64,000 nt of DNA from positions 248,001-312,000 of the forward strand of contig NC_010574.1 in assembly GCF_000165395.2 (NCBI RefSeq). The letters are read 5' to 3'. Origin of the DNA: Babesia bovis T2Bo (Eukaryota; Apicomplexa; Aconoidasida; Piroplasmida; Babesiidae). Below, one piece after another: positions 11,801 through 21,814 of the stretch (within the stretch, counting starts at the first letter, position 1; every line of letters starts with the position of its first letter). Both the position numbers and the translations under genes were made by a program. A model generated the notes under the pieces. The model was not told the DNA's origin and searched no databases. It was given only the letters and a program-made list of their open reading frames with translations.

Positions 11801-12261
11801 GCAACGTTTTGGGTGCTTTAGAGTCAGGTGATCACATCAAAGCATTTATATTGGCCTTGGCTTTGAACGACTTTAACACGTTATTACGTTGCTATGAAAG
11901 TGTACCTGCTAGTTCGGTAAGTCACGTGGTTGCTTCCATTGCCCCGGAATTTATTTGTGTTTTACTTAACTTCTTAAGGGCTGTTTTATGTCCCGACTCA
12001 CCGAATAGCACAATACACCTTGAATGGCATTTGCGCTGGTTGGAGGGGATCTTTACTATTCACATGCCTACTCTTAGTGGACTTGGTAGCGGTGTAACAC
12101 AGCAACCTTTAATCCCTGTTGGACAGATTGACCCCCGTACCATGCTGCTGTTACTATTACGGCAACTACGACAGACCAAGGCTACGTTATCAGGGCTGCT
12201 AAACTCTAACGCGCAGACGGTGACTTATTTGGGTTCTATAGCACGAATGAACACCGATTGA
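8825..12261 (+). CDS. PWP2: Periodic tryptophan protein 2 (PWP2/UTP1), WD40 ribosome biogenesis factor
   Basis: About seven exons, with short introns near 8900-9190, 9343, 10050, 10600, 10940 and 11137. The spliced protein of about 950 residues follows PWP2 along its length: N-terminal NLANICGAPYTGG and APVGNRVTVYDV, a WD40 series with GDWLGLACSETGTLVVWEW, GTVRAFDLLRYKNFRTFT and SASWDKTINVW, then an acidic linker (LSDDEERFEGA) and a C-terminal Utp12-type helical domain (GDHIKAFILALALNDFN). PWP2 is a core subunit of the UTP-B part of the small-subunit processome in the nucleolus and helps early 18S rRNA processing. The first intron is unusually long here (about 290 nt). Confidence 0.9.
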
Positions 12262-12750
12262 ATCAATTTAGTTGTTACTATACTTGCATGGTACCTATAT
12301 AGACATATTCCACGTCTCAGACAAAACGGAGTGGTCTATTTAGACAGTGATGATACATTCCTATATATGTGCAACGATTGTGCACTTATATGAGACAATA
12401 ACCGGAAAGCCGGGAACTAGGCCAACATCTAGTAAGACATAGCTCATGCAGATCTCGATGTAACAGTAATCTATATAATCAACCCAGAGATCGGAATGGA
12501 TACTATAATCATACCACTAATCAAGTATGGTTAGGAAAGCACAGAAGTGGCACATCCATAACGAGGATCAAGGTTGTTCAAAATCCAACCGTTGGATCAC
12601 CATCATGTCTATGAGTCAGCGACATTTATGTGCATGATAGATCAGACACCTCATGCCCTGTACGCACCAAGAGATGTACAATTGTTGACCGCATCTAGGG
12701 TTTAGGACACCGTAGGCACGGACAGCACCGCGCAAAAAATTCATGGGTGT
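12262..12750. other. Gene-free stretch after PWP2
   Basis: No coding frame or RNA gene supported. It leads into the structured stretch from about 12760. Confidence 0.4.
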
Positions 12751-12759
12751 ACTTCTTGC

Positions 12760-13175
12760 GTCATCAATGTCATTCACTATATTCGTTGGAAATCCGTCTG
12801 CGGTGCAAATTGTTAGGGGTGCAAGGGCGCGCGGGTATTTTAAGGTGCTGTTGCCTTATTGTGCAGTGTGTTTCCAGTCACATTTTGACCAATACCGCTG
12901 AGGTTGGATTTTCCGGGAGCGCAGCACATTTTCTCTCATCGTTTCTGCGTTGTTTCCTGGGAGATTCACCACGCGGTACTTTATAGGTGTGAGGCTGGAG
13001 AATCACACCTCGCCGTCGGTTAATCCACGACCAAAGCTGTAAGTGGGCTTCAGATCCGGTTGGCACACTATTGGTATGCTTATGAAATAGGATTTCGTGT
13101 ACCACCACCATATTGTTGTGTCGAAGCGAGCTTGAAGCAAGCTCGACGCTAATAGTGAGAAAGCTACGCTTTTTT
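12760..13175 (+). ncRNA. Candidate structured, Pol III-type non-coding RNA
   Basis: This interval is richer in G+C than nearby spacers and has no convincing coding frame. Perfect stems can be drawn: AGGTGTGA with TCACACCT near 12985-13009, and CGAGCTTG with CAAGCTCG near 13126-13145. TCACTAT near 12774 can pair with ATAGTGA near 13152, closing the whole interval. It ends in TTTTTT at about 13170, a Pol III-type terminator. GGAAATCCGTCTG near 12788 resembles the CR-I box of RNase P RNA, and GGGCTTCAGATCC near 13045 could be its CR-V partner (TCTG/CAGA). RNase P or MRP RNA is therefore a guess; SRP or another RNA is possible. The ends are estimates. Confidence 0.33.
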
Positions 13176-13241
13176 AATGCACATTTATAAATAGTTGCAT
13201 CTTTTTGAATGTAGTATATATGCTTTGGAAGCCAAGACGCA

Positions 13242-14513
13242 ATGAAGACTCATGTAAAAGGTTACGGAGGTTCTCTCTTTGAGAGTCAGCCACTACACCC
13301 TAAGCTTTTGCCACCTACTGGATCGAAGGATTTTGATGGAAAGTATTCACACCTAATGTCTAGCATATCGACAACTGTTGATGATGAGGATCAACATTTG
13401 TTGTCAGCTGTTTTGGAAAAAATTTCCTTATCTGCTAGGGATTTCGGTGGCTATTCAGGTTATTACTCTGACGATCCAGATAGTGAAATTCTCAGGAAAT
13501 CTGAACTATATCCTAGTTCGTACACTGAGTCGTTGGCAGATATCACTTGCAATGATTCTTATTCTACAGCATCTGAAGTATCCTCGGTAATGCCAAGTTT
13601 TAAATGGAGTTCTGCGGCACCCAATAGCTGCTTCGGTACGGAGAAAGCTCAGTTATATGAACGCCTGTTCGATTCTTACATCACGTTATTTAATTCTGAG
13701 TCATATGAAACGAAGCCGACACAATGGGATGAATACAAGAATGGTTATTTACCAGCAACCCCTTCTTGGGATGCCGTTGATGCTTTGACGGGTTTTGACA
13801 GTCGTAGCATCCCTGAACGTTCCAACACACTTGCGGTGAAGAATGAAGACACACACCGCTTGCATAGTCCACCTAATGCAGTTGACAAGAGCAAAAGTCT
13901 CTGGAAGCGAAAACGCAATAAATTCAAAACACTAGAGAAGAGGGCCATTCCTCAGCTTACAGGTCAAGATTTTCAAGACGCTGTAGATTTTTTGAAGCGT
14001 ATCCTCAACTCCCTTTATGAGGATCAAATTCCGCCTACATTTTTCAACGTGCGGAGCAGATTTGTCGAATTTGACACTAAGAACATCCCGGTTGAGCACA
14101 TTATGAACATATGCCAGCGTCGCCAAGACATTTTCAGGGTTGAGGTAAACGAGGAGTTAAACCAGACATACATTTACTTTGTGAAGCCTCCATCATATTT
14201 CAAGAACTGGATTGACCGTAACAATTTGACGGACATATACCCGGAGACGATGTGGGAGCAGTTTTTGGACTTTCTCGTTGAGCTTGTAAACAACCCTGAC
14301 CAAACAATGCCAGTATTTCCCGGTAGTATTTACGGTACTGCCAAGGTGTTCCAGAAATTGGAACTGCCATTTTTTGAGGGTATGACCCTCGGCACTTTAT
14401 GTCACATTGTGCAACTCGCTGTTAGAGTTCGCAAGTATTTGATGTATGAGTTGAAAACTCTGAAGCCGAATTTGCTTTCTATTTTGCAGGCGTGTATAAA
14501 GCGCACTAAATGA
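13242..14513 (+). CDS. LOTUS/OHA-like domain protein, probable RNA-binding
   Basis: A single exon of 423 codons. The first 225 residues are polar, rich in Ser, Asp and Tyr, and look unstructured. Residues 245-310 may form a winged-helix LOTUS (OST-HTH) fold (LKRILNSLYEDQIPPTFFNV). Residues 330-415 resemble the OST-HTH-associated (OHA) region: FPGSIYGTAKVFQ and MTLGTLCHIVQLAVRVRKYL. LOTUS proteins bind RNA or partner helicases in germ granules and mRNA silencing bodies. The match is by eye. The start at 13242 is the first ATG and lies about 70 bp after the candidate RNA. Confidence 0.5.
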   Translation: MKTHVKGYGGSLFESQPLHPKLLPPTGSKDFDGKYSHLMSSISTTVDDEDQHLLSAVLEKISLSARDFGGYSGYYSDDPDSEILRKSELYPSSYTESLADITCNDSYSTASEVSSVMPSFKWSSAAPNSCFGTEKAQLYERLFDSYITLFNSESYETKPTQWDEYKNGYLPATPSWDAVDALTGFDSRSIPERSNTLAVKNEDTHRLHSPPNAVDKSKSLWKRKRNKFKTLEKRAIPQLTGQDFQDAVDFLKRILNSLYEDQIPPTFFNVRSRFVEFDTKNIPVEHIMNICQRRQDIFRVEVNEELNQTYIYFVKPPSYFKNWIDRNNLTDIYPETMWEQFLDFLVELVNNPDQTMPVFPGSIYGTAKVFQKLELPFFEGMTLGTLCHIVQLAVRVRKYLMYELKTLKPNLLSILQACIKRTK

Positions 14514-14597
14514 AGTTTACAGCCTAATGTCTTTTCTTATTCATTTCTATGTGGTTGTGTCGCGGTGTGTAGGTCGTTATATAATCAGTCGATAGTT

Positions 14598-17500
14598 ATG
14601 GATGACAACGTCGGTAAATTTAGTGAGAGCAAAATTGAGCAGATTTTGGCCGATCTTCCTCGTTTGGAAGATGCCAAGAAGAATGCCAATGAGCTCTATG
14701 GCGATGGCAAGTATGATGAGGCCTGGGCGGCATACTTGACTCTTATTATCGACATTTTGGGCAACCAGGATTTGGCGAATGATTTAAAGAATCTTACAGA
14801 AGCGGTTAAATCGGCTAGAATAAGAGATGAGAGGTTATCTCCTTTCCTTGGAACACTTCTTAGCAATGCGGCTCTTTGCAAGTACCGGAATAAGAATCTG
14901 GAGGATGCTATTATGTTATGGCAAACATGTTTATGTGTCGACGAAAATAACTACAAAGCCGCATATCAGCTGTCACAATGTTATATTCAGCGCAAGGAGT
15001 ACGGTAATGCTATGAATTTTATTCGTCGCTGTCAGACCATTGCTGATGCTACTTCTATGGATACATCAAGATCTCTACCTCATACTCGTCTATTGGATGA
15101 GGTTGTGCACGGTATTAACCGCGAGAACGCTGAGGTAGGTAGTTCTGAATACTGTGAGAAGCTTCTCAATGCTGTTGAAGCTGGTGAAGATATAATGGAG
15201 AATCTGAGTAAATTGGATTCTATGAGCAAAGAAGAGATTGCTATGCGGCGTATAGTTCCTCGTCTTGTGAAGATACTCGCTGAGAAATCAGACGTTCTAG
15301 AGCATTTACAGTTACATGCTTACCTTTGGATAAGTCTTCACCTTCTTTACCAGAATGTTGAGAAGTACACTGAGATTGAGCTTTTAAAGCAGTTGGAGTC
15401 GGCTTTGGATGAGTATGGATTAGATTTGGTACAATATGCTAAGGACGTTGTGATGGCTATTGAGAGCAATCCTAGTTTGGGCGACCCATTGAAGTCTGTT
15501 GCATTCCAGTTTGCGCGTTGTTGTTTCGACATTGGCACCTCATCTGGGTTGGAGGCTATTGTCACAATATTAGATCGTAGTACTGGTGATGAAATCGGTC
15601 GTATTCTATCTTGTGTATGGCAATTTTTCATTAGACCTCGTGTATCTGAGAAGAAGCCGTTAGACCCTCGATTCACTGAAATTGTGGAGCGTCTATTGCT
15701 TTCTCTTGCTTCTGCTGCTGATGTTAATTGCAGTGAGGAGCGTCAGGAGCAGATGGAGCGTTGCATAGTACCGATATTGCTCATGAAAAATGTGCGTTAT
15801 GAAATAACTCAGGATATTATGAACGACATGTTTAAGCGTTTACTGAACAAATTTTTATCAACTAGTTTCTTTGGTACAAAAACATTGCAGCTGCCCTGGT
15901 ATGTATTGATGCGTTGTTTGCACTTGTCCAACAAATCTTTTTTCAAGGAGTACATCCTAGAGAGCAACACAATTCCAGTTATGTTGGACAACTACATTAA
16001 GAACCGTCCTAAGGTTAGGCATACAGCTCGTATGCGTGTAAATATGAGCGAGACTATGGTCTTTTGTTTGGATTACGTTGAGTTGCGTCCAATTTTTATT
16101 GATTGTCTTATTGACCGACGATCTATTTTTGAATACCTGCGTGGTGACGTAGATCTTGCTAAATTTTTGAAGGAAATTATTAGTCATGATGAGTTAATTG
16201 AGCAATACTGCAAGAGCGGTAAATATACGTTTACTGATAAGCCCTCTACAGATTATGGCATATTGATTCAGGAATACAAGTTGTTAATTTTGGCTAAGAT
16301 GACGATCCATTCTTCTAGCCTTGCTAAGGATATTTTTGACGTATTTGCGCTCGTCAGTGTCATCCCTTTGACCCTTGCTGTTGCGATGATGGATGGTCGT
16401 CGTTTAGATGTAATGATAGACGCACTCACATTTATCAGTTTACATGGTAAATCGAAGAATGGTGACGTAGTTCCATTACTTCAACCGTTGATACGTTGGG
16501 CTGAATCTAGTCCACTATGTGTCGGCAAGACTATGTACATGGTATGTCAGATATTGGTTAACCTTACTCGATCTCGTAAACATCGTCAGTGGTTCAACCG
16601 TGATGAGAGCCATGGTGACATGTTTGATGACGAGCAGATAGAGTCGATACGTCAAGCATTTGAAAAGTTACCTGCTGCTAGCAAGCCTGCAACGAACGGC
16701 GAGTATGACGAGGGTAGTGAAGAAGAGGCCAACATTGCTCGTAGGGATATGATAGCTTTACATGATGAGATTGCTAAGGTGATAATTCGTATTGCTCGAC
16801 GGGCGCTTGCCGACGCTCCTGAGGACAGTGGTGTAGTAACACAAACTCTGGTTCTTGAGACGCTACATTATCTAACATTCCCTCCTGAGAATAGGATAAC
16901 TATGCGTGCTGCAGGTGCTATGCGTTGTTTTTTGAATGCTTACATTAGCGACAGCCACAAGGACTCTAGACGAATCAAGTATTTTGCTCAATCCATGGCT
17001 CACATCTGTTATGCTAGTGACCCTAAGACTCTGAAGTATTCCGATGCTCAGGACGCAGCGGGTCCTATGGTTAAACTGCTGAGTGATGACAGTGAGCTAC
17101 TGCAATATGAAGCGGCATTGGGGTTGACTAATCTTTTACTTGTGGATGAAAATATCCGTTCACGTCTATGGAAGATGGGCTGTTGGGATGCTTTGGGCAA
17201 CTTGTTATCCTCAGACAATTCTCAATTGAAGGCAGCGTGCCTGGAAGGGTGGTGTAACATGGCTTCTGGTGAAGGTAATGTTCAGGGCCATCTTTATTAT
17301 AAGCTTGCTGAGCAATGGGACAAGGCGTTGAAGTCCATTAGCAAGACTGGAACTTATTGTTGCGACACGGTTTGGGAAGCTGAGGAAGAAGAGGGCAAAT
17401 ACAAAGATATTAAGGAATCTCCTTTGATTGATGTCTATGATATAAATGTGTTGTTTATGTTTGCTTCTGATGATAGCGACCTCCGGTCAGCTAAGGCCAG

Positions 17501-17865
17501 CTCTGGGTAAGTTGCATCTACTTTTATTTAATTTCACATTCAGGGCGTTGGCATATTTATCTCACGATTTGCGTGTGGCTAGGCATTTGCCTATATGTAC
17601 TAAATTCACATTGATTATACAAGCTGCTGATAAGATGGACGACCGTGATATCATGGAGCGTATCCTGACAATATTCAGTTGTGTGATGCAAGGCCAGCTG
17701 GATGGCGGTCCTCGCGTAGTCAAGCGTCATGTTGCTGATGCTAAGCGGCAATTGTTAGATTGTATAGATAGGAATTATGCTAAGATTGAGCGTCTGGGTC
17801 TCACCGAGTTGGCTGATGAGGTCCGCAGCCACCATTCAGACGTTACAAACGATGTTGTCGCGTAA
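14598..17865 (+). CDS. UNC-45-like myosin chaperone (TPR + UCS/armadillo repeats)
   Basis: Two exons joined over one 37-nt intron near 17508-17544; about 1075 residues. Residues 25-150 form three TPR units (NELYGDGKYDEAWAAYL, NAALCKYRNKNLEDAIMLW, AAYQLSQCYIQRKEYGNAM). The long remainder is all-helical, and the end resembles the UCS domain (QYEAALGLTNLLLVDENIR, LKAACLEGWCNMASG). UNC-45 proteins bind Hsp90 through the TPR and fold myosin heads with the UCS domain; apicomplexans need them for the gliding and conoid myosins. The chosen start is ATG 14598; the frame is open to a GTG at 14565. The last 30 bp overlap the opposite-strand GPHR gene. Confidence 0.78.
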
Positions 17866-19632
17866 TGTATAGTACTTTGGTCTTCTGTGGTGTAGCACTG
17901 CGACACCTATAGCTGTAAAAATGATAGAGAGCACGATACACGTGTCAAACCAGTATTGCAACACAATCCATACGATGGCATCTTTTGCAAATAGCATATC
18001 TAGAGCACTTGTCCTCCATGATGGTGGTAAGAATGGCACCATGAGACAAAACTGCGAGGGTATCGTGATGATTAGTAATGCGCTAAGCGCCAAACCCAAT
18101 GAGTTATCTGTAAGCAGTTTACGCTTATGGAAGTACTGCGTATTAAGTAGTATACGGCAGAACTCGAAGAAGTGGTCTATGTTGCCAACTGTAATGACCA
18201 GTAAGAGCAGTGTACTGATTCTGGATGCTGTGAGGTCTAGATATGATGGCGTTTCTTTGAAGTTGAACAGGTTATTAATGAAGTGCTGCACCATGTTTTC
18301 TTTGATGAACAGGTGGTAGACATCTAACAACGCCTTTGTTTTACCTTCTTGTTGAGAAATCTGTGAGTAAGGCACCATTTTAACTCTGAGCACGCGGTAT
18401 GATACCACAATCAATGTGCGTATTGCCCATACAACTTCGAAATATCGTAAAAATATCTGTAGTTTACCAAGTCTGGTGTCCCAGAGTTCACGTTCCTTTT
18501 TTATATCGATAAGGTAGGCACGTTCCTGTCTAATATATGTCTGTAGCTGTTCTATATCATCTACGGTATTTGTTTGTATGATCGTAGAATCCCCCAATAA
18601 CCTCGGCTGTCGAAGTAGCATATCTCCTCGTTCCCACATACCAGATATTCGTTTAACAAATGCTGAGTACATACGCATTACGGGTGGAGTGTCATCACAA
18701 AATGAGATTTTATTGACAATGCTTCTCCCAGAGTTGCATTGTTCATCATTCCACTTGGTTTGTAGAGATGCTTGTGTTCCTATTTGATTTCCATGTTCCA
18801 ATCGATCCATATATTCATTAGTCCTAAAGAATCCATTAGACATGTTAATTTCCTGTAGTTCCATATTATCATTTTCGCTATCATCGGAGCTAGAATATGA
18901 GTTAAAACGTTGTCCCTTTTCACGTTTCAACTGTTGTATTGCCATTGTGGCGTCTGCAATGCGATTATCCAATTGTGTGGTTGTGAGTACATCTTTGCGT
19001 GTCATATACACTCTGTATGGTACATATATACTCGTGAATCCTGTGATCATGGCTATGAACGATAGGCCCAATCCACACATTTTAAGTGCCTGTCTGATGA
19101 AGAACGTCACTGTTTCCCTGGTGCTTTTGAAGAACATTTCAGTGATGATGTTACGTCCTATTAACCATCCTATCCCATTCCATATTACCACGAATGCAAT
19201 TACACGAAATATGCGCTCTACAATTTGCACGTTTGATGTGATATTGATATATTTGTGGCAAAGTCCAGCTGGTGCTACATTAAAGAGTATAAGGTTGCAT
19301 AGTATAACATCGCACTCCCAGAGTTTGTCATAGAAGTATATATCTGATTCTTTCTCGAGATATCCACGTGTACATAGTATTAGTACGAATCCTAATCCAG
19401 CCGTACAACTGAGTCCAAAAGTGACTGTGCCCATACTTTTCCGTGATAGGCGGCCGCTAGACACCCTCAGTACGATATCATCTTGGATATTCTCTCTTCG
19501 TTTCTTCCATTTTCCATGTTGTTCATTAAGCTTTCGAAATAAGAGGAATATTTCCACACCTATCAAGCTGCCTATAAACAGCAGGATGTGCGCGGCGATG
19601 ATTAGCACTTTGGCCCTGCTGTAGTAAGCCAT
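17836..19632 (-). CDS. GPHR/GPR89-family multi-pass membrane protein
   Basis: A single exon of 598 codons. Hydrophobic spans lie at about residues 8-32, 67-89, 105-127, 138-160, 175-205, and three or four more after residue 400. A long polar, partly coiled loop sits in the middle (IQQLKREKGQRF to about residue 385, including LQTYIRQERAYLIDIKKERELW). That layout, with a short conserved stretch before the last spans, matches the Golgi pH regulator (GPHR/GPR89/GTG) family, which acts as an anion channel that sets Golgi acidity. The stop at 17836 lies inside the end of the UNC-45-like gene on the other strand. Confidence 0.6.
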   Translation of the reverse strand: MAYYSRAKVLIIAAHILLFIGSLIGVEIFLLFRKLNEQHGKWKKRRENIQDDIVLRVSSGRLSRKSMGTVTFGLSCTAGLGFVLILCTRGYLEKESDIYFYDKLWECDVILCNLILFNVAPAGLCHKYINITSNVQIVERIFRVIAFVVIWNGIGWLIGRNIITEMFFKSTRETVTFFIRQALKMCGLGLSFIAMITGFTSIYVPYRVYMTRKDVLTTTQLDNRIADATMAIQQLKREKGQRFNSYSSSDDSENDNMELQEINMSNGFFRTNEYMDRLEHGNQIGTQASLQTKWNDEQCNSGRSIVNKISFCDDTPPVMRMYSAFVKRISGMWERGDMLLRQPRLLGDSTIIQTNTVDDIEQLQTYIRQERAYLIDIKKERELWDTRLGKLQIFLRYFEVVWAIRTLIVVSYRVLRVKMVPYSQISQQEGKTKALLDVYHLFIKENMVQHFINNLFNFKETPSYLDLTASRISTLLLLVITVGNIDHFFEFCRILLNTQYFHKRKLLTDNSLGLALSALLIITIPSQFCLMVPFLPPSWRTSALDMLFAKDAIVWIVLQYWFDTCIVLSIIFTAIGVAVLHHRRPKYYTLRDNIVCNV

Positions 19633-20057
19633 GGCTCAATGTTACCATTTTATTACCATTCCATTGTTCACATATCATTATATTTTTGGGAATCAACGGT
19701 ATGTGTGCTTATGGCGTGTATTTAAGTCATACAGGGATGTGTATGTAGATATAATCACTTGTGGGCTTATTACTGATACACAATGAATGGCAAAATTATG
19801 CCCAGTTTATTTGGCATGTTTTATCCAGAAAGAAAGGTATCTTTATGCTGTCTAATGGATGAGTTTTTTACGTCGTGGTGCTTTCAATGACGACGGTGTG
19901 TTTTGATTGGTCACAATCAATTCTGTTTTGTTTTATAAACCACTAGTATATAGACTATATCTTATATTGATGGATTTTGGGGGTAATTCATTGGTTGAAT
20001 GTAACCTATGTCATATAGTCACACCTTGGTTGACCTGGGTTTGTGGTTTCCACAATA
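19633..20057. other. Divergent promoter region, GPHR / mitochondrial S6
   Basis: A 425-bp gap between two divergent starts. One short frame of 36 codons (ATG at about 19784) is present but has no support as a gene. No other element recognised. Confidence 0.35.
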
Positions 20058-20443
20058 ATGGTATTTTATGAGTCATACCTATTATTTTCGAAGCACATTA
20101 CCAACGAGGATATTGCAGCTTTGGTATCGCATATTTCAAAGCTTGCTACGATAAATCACGGCATCCTTCTCCGTACCCAGGACCTTGGACTAAGGTACAC
20201 ATCTCACAGGTTGGTGGTTCGGTTAAATGTACATACCATCTTAGGGTTCAAAAGCCTAGATTGGGTTTGTTTTGGTACGGAAAGTACTACTATGTTGCTT
20301 TGGCTGCAAATCCCAAAGTCGTTCCAGGTTTACACAAGTTGTATAACTCAAATGAGCACATTTTAAGGCACATGACACAGCGGATGTTGTACCGTACAAA
20401 TCTGATTACAAGTCCGTACAGCCATTTATACCAAGATCCATGA
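20058..20443 (+). CDS. Mitochondrial/organellar ribosomal protein S6 (bS6m)
   Basis: Two exons split by a 26-nt intron near 20228-20253 give about 119 residues. The N-terminus VFYESYLLFSKHI is the first strand of the bS6 ferredoxin-like fold; LRYTSHRLVVRLN and RLGLFWYGKYYYVALAANPK give the later strands, and ILRHMTQRM the last helix. bS6 binds the 16S-type rRNA platform in the small organellar subunit. No signal peptide is seen, so mitochondrion is likelier than apicoplast. Start ATG 20058 chosen over an upstream in-frame GTG. Confidence 0.68.
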
Positions 20444-20573
20444 CCGTGGAGGCTTCGGGGGTTGCCTACACTGAGATACAGCCGACATACTACTTGACAG
20501 TGGTTTTTAATCATTGTGTATTATGCATAAGAAGGTATACATTTTCGTTTCTATACGAGATTACATAATGCGG

Positions 20574-20928
20574 TTAGTATGCGGTGGAAGAACCCTTGCT
20601 CTTCTTGTCACCACCCAATTCGAATGTCTTGCAACGCTTGAGGGTGGCGAAGTGCTTCTTTTTGCAGGTGGTGCATTCCTATATAAATTTATAGGTATAA
20701 TAGCATATAACTAACCAGTTTGAGTACAATCTTTTTGGTTGTCTTTGCCTTCTTACGGAAAATAGGCTTGGTTTGACCACCAAAACCAGCTTGCTTCATG
20801 TCGTAACGACGACGACCTTGGACGTGCTTACTGTCCTTACCCTTCTTGTATTGTGTGACCTTGTGCAATTGATGCTTCTTGCACTTTCCCGTGCAGAGGG
20901 TCTTACGCGATTTAGGTATGTTCACCAT
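20574..20928 (-). CDS. RPL44: 60S ribosomal protein L44 (eL42/RPL36A)
   Basis: Two exons joined over a 36-nt intron near 20675-20710 give about 105 residues. The protein matches eL42 throughout: [43 protein letters not shown], then [20 protein letters not shown] after the intron. The four cysteines (C-x-GKC early, C-x2-C late) form the zinc site. It sits at the E site of the large subunit in the cytosol. Convergent with the S6 gene, 130 bp apart. Confidence 0.95.
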
Positions 20929-21814
20929 CCTGATGTCTGTGATAATATGTATAATGGTTTATTTAACATGGTTCAAGTATAACCCTGGGTGGAGTGTCAC
21001 GACACATATGTTGTGTAGATTATATTATACAATAGAGCCGTTATATAGACTACAATAGACCACAAACATGTGTATAACAAAGTTACCAGCGCGGTACATG
21101 TGTAACGATCCCGAGATGGGTCACATTTGACGTAACAGCGCCAACACCATAATAGCATTCCAACCACTTCTCAAGCCAACTCACCTTTTATATGTATTCC
21201 GCGATAAAACAAGGGTGATTAATATATTTTAAAACAGCTTTTCGTGTAAAAAGGGGGCAGCAACGTGAACTTTTATGAGTTTGCGCGAGTCTCCCCATCT
21301 CTCGGTCTCTGACGCGCGTTAGGGTGACTGGGGTCTAATATACTAAAAACTATATTCCCATTGTTATATAATTATTATTATGTTATTCTTCTTGTACATT
21401 AGTGGGTTATCGTAGAAGATGCCTATTTAATTGTATTCCATAGTTCTGATACTGGTTTGTACCATTGTACGTAATATTATCCAGACAACTGTGACCTTTT
21501 CAAGGTATTGCCGCAAAATTCTGTGATTTAGTTAGTTGGTACACCGCGATACATCGTGTTATATATCATTCTAATATCTGGAATGATTATTTTGTTATAT
21601 GATGTGTCTCATCTAATTACAGTTTTATAATTCACATTGTTTTCGGGGATTAAGCCATAGAGCTTAATTCCAGACGAAGGAATTTTCATGTCGTATCATA
21701 TATTCTTCACTGCTATGTACATTCCTTTGTTCTCTTATTATGGAAGGGAGGAAATTCCTTTTGTTGCACGTTCCATCTTTTGTAGCCTTGTAACCACTGA
21801 TTAAAGCACACAAA
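20929..21814. other. Long divergent spacer with a GC-rich structured patch
   Basis: No gene could be supported in these 885 bp between two divergent starts. A GC-rich patch at about 21250-21340 stands out in AT-rich DNA and can fold (TCTCCCC with GGGGTCTA; GCGC pairs around it). It may be a small RNA or a regulatory element. A 73-codon minus-strand frame at 21664-21885 overlaps the start of the next gene and has no features. Confidence 0.3.

Noticed and set aside
12747..13111. Two overlapping frames (79 and 77 codons) in the candidate RNA
   Set aside because: Opposite strands, odd composition, no domain; the RNA-like stems explain the GC content better.
20514..20982. Plus-strand frames over the L44 gene
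   Set aside because: Antisense shadows of a highly conserved ribosomal protein.
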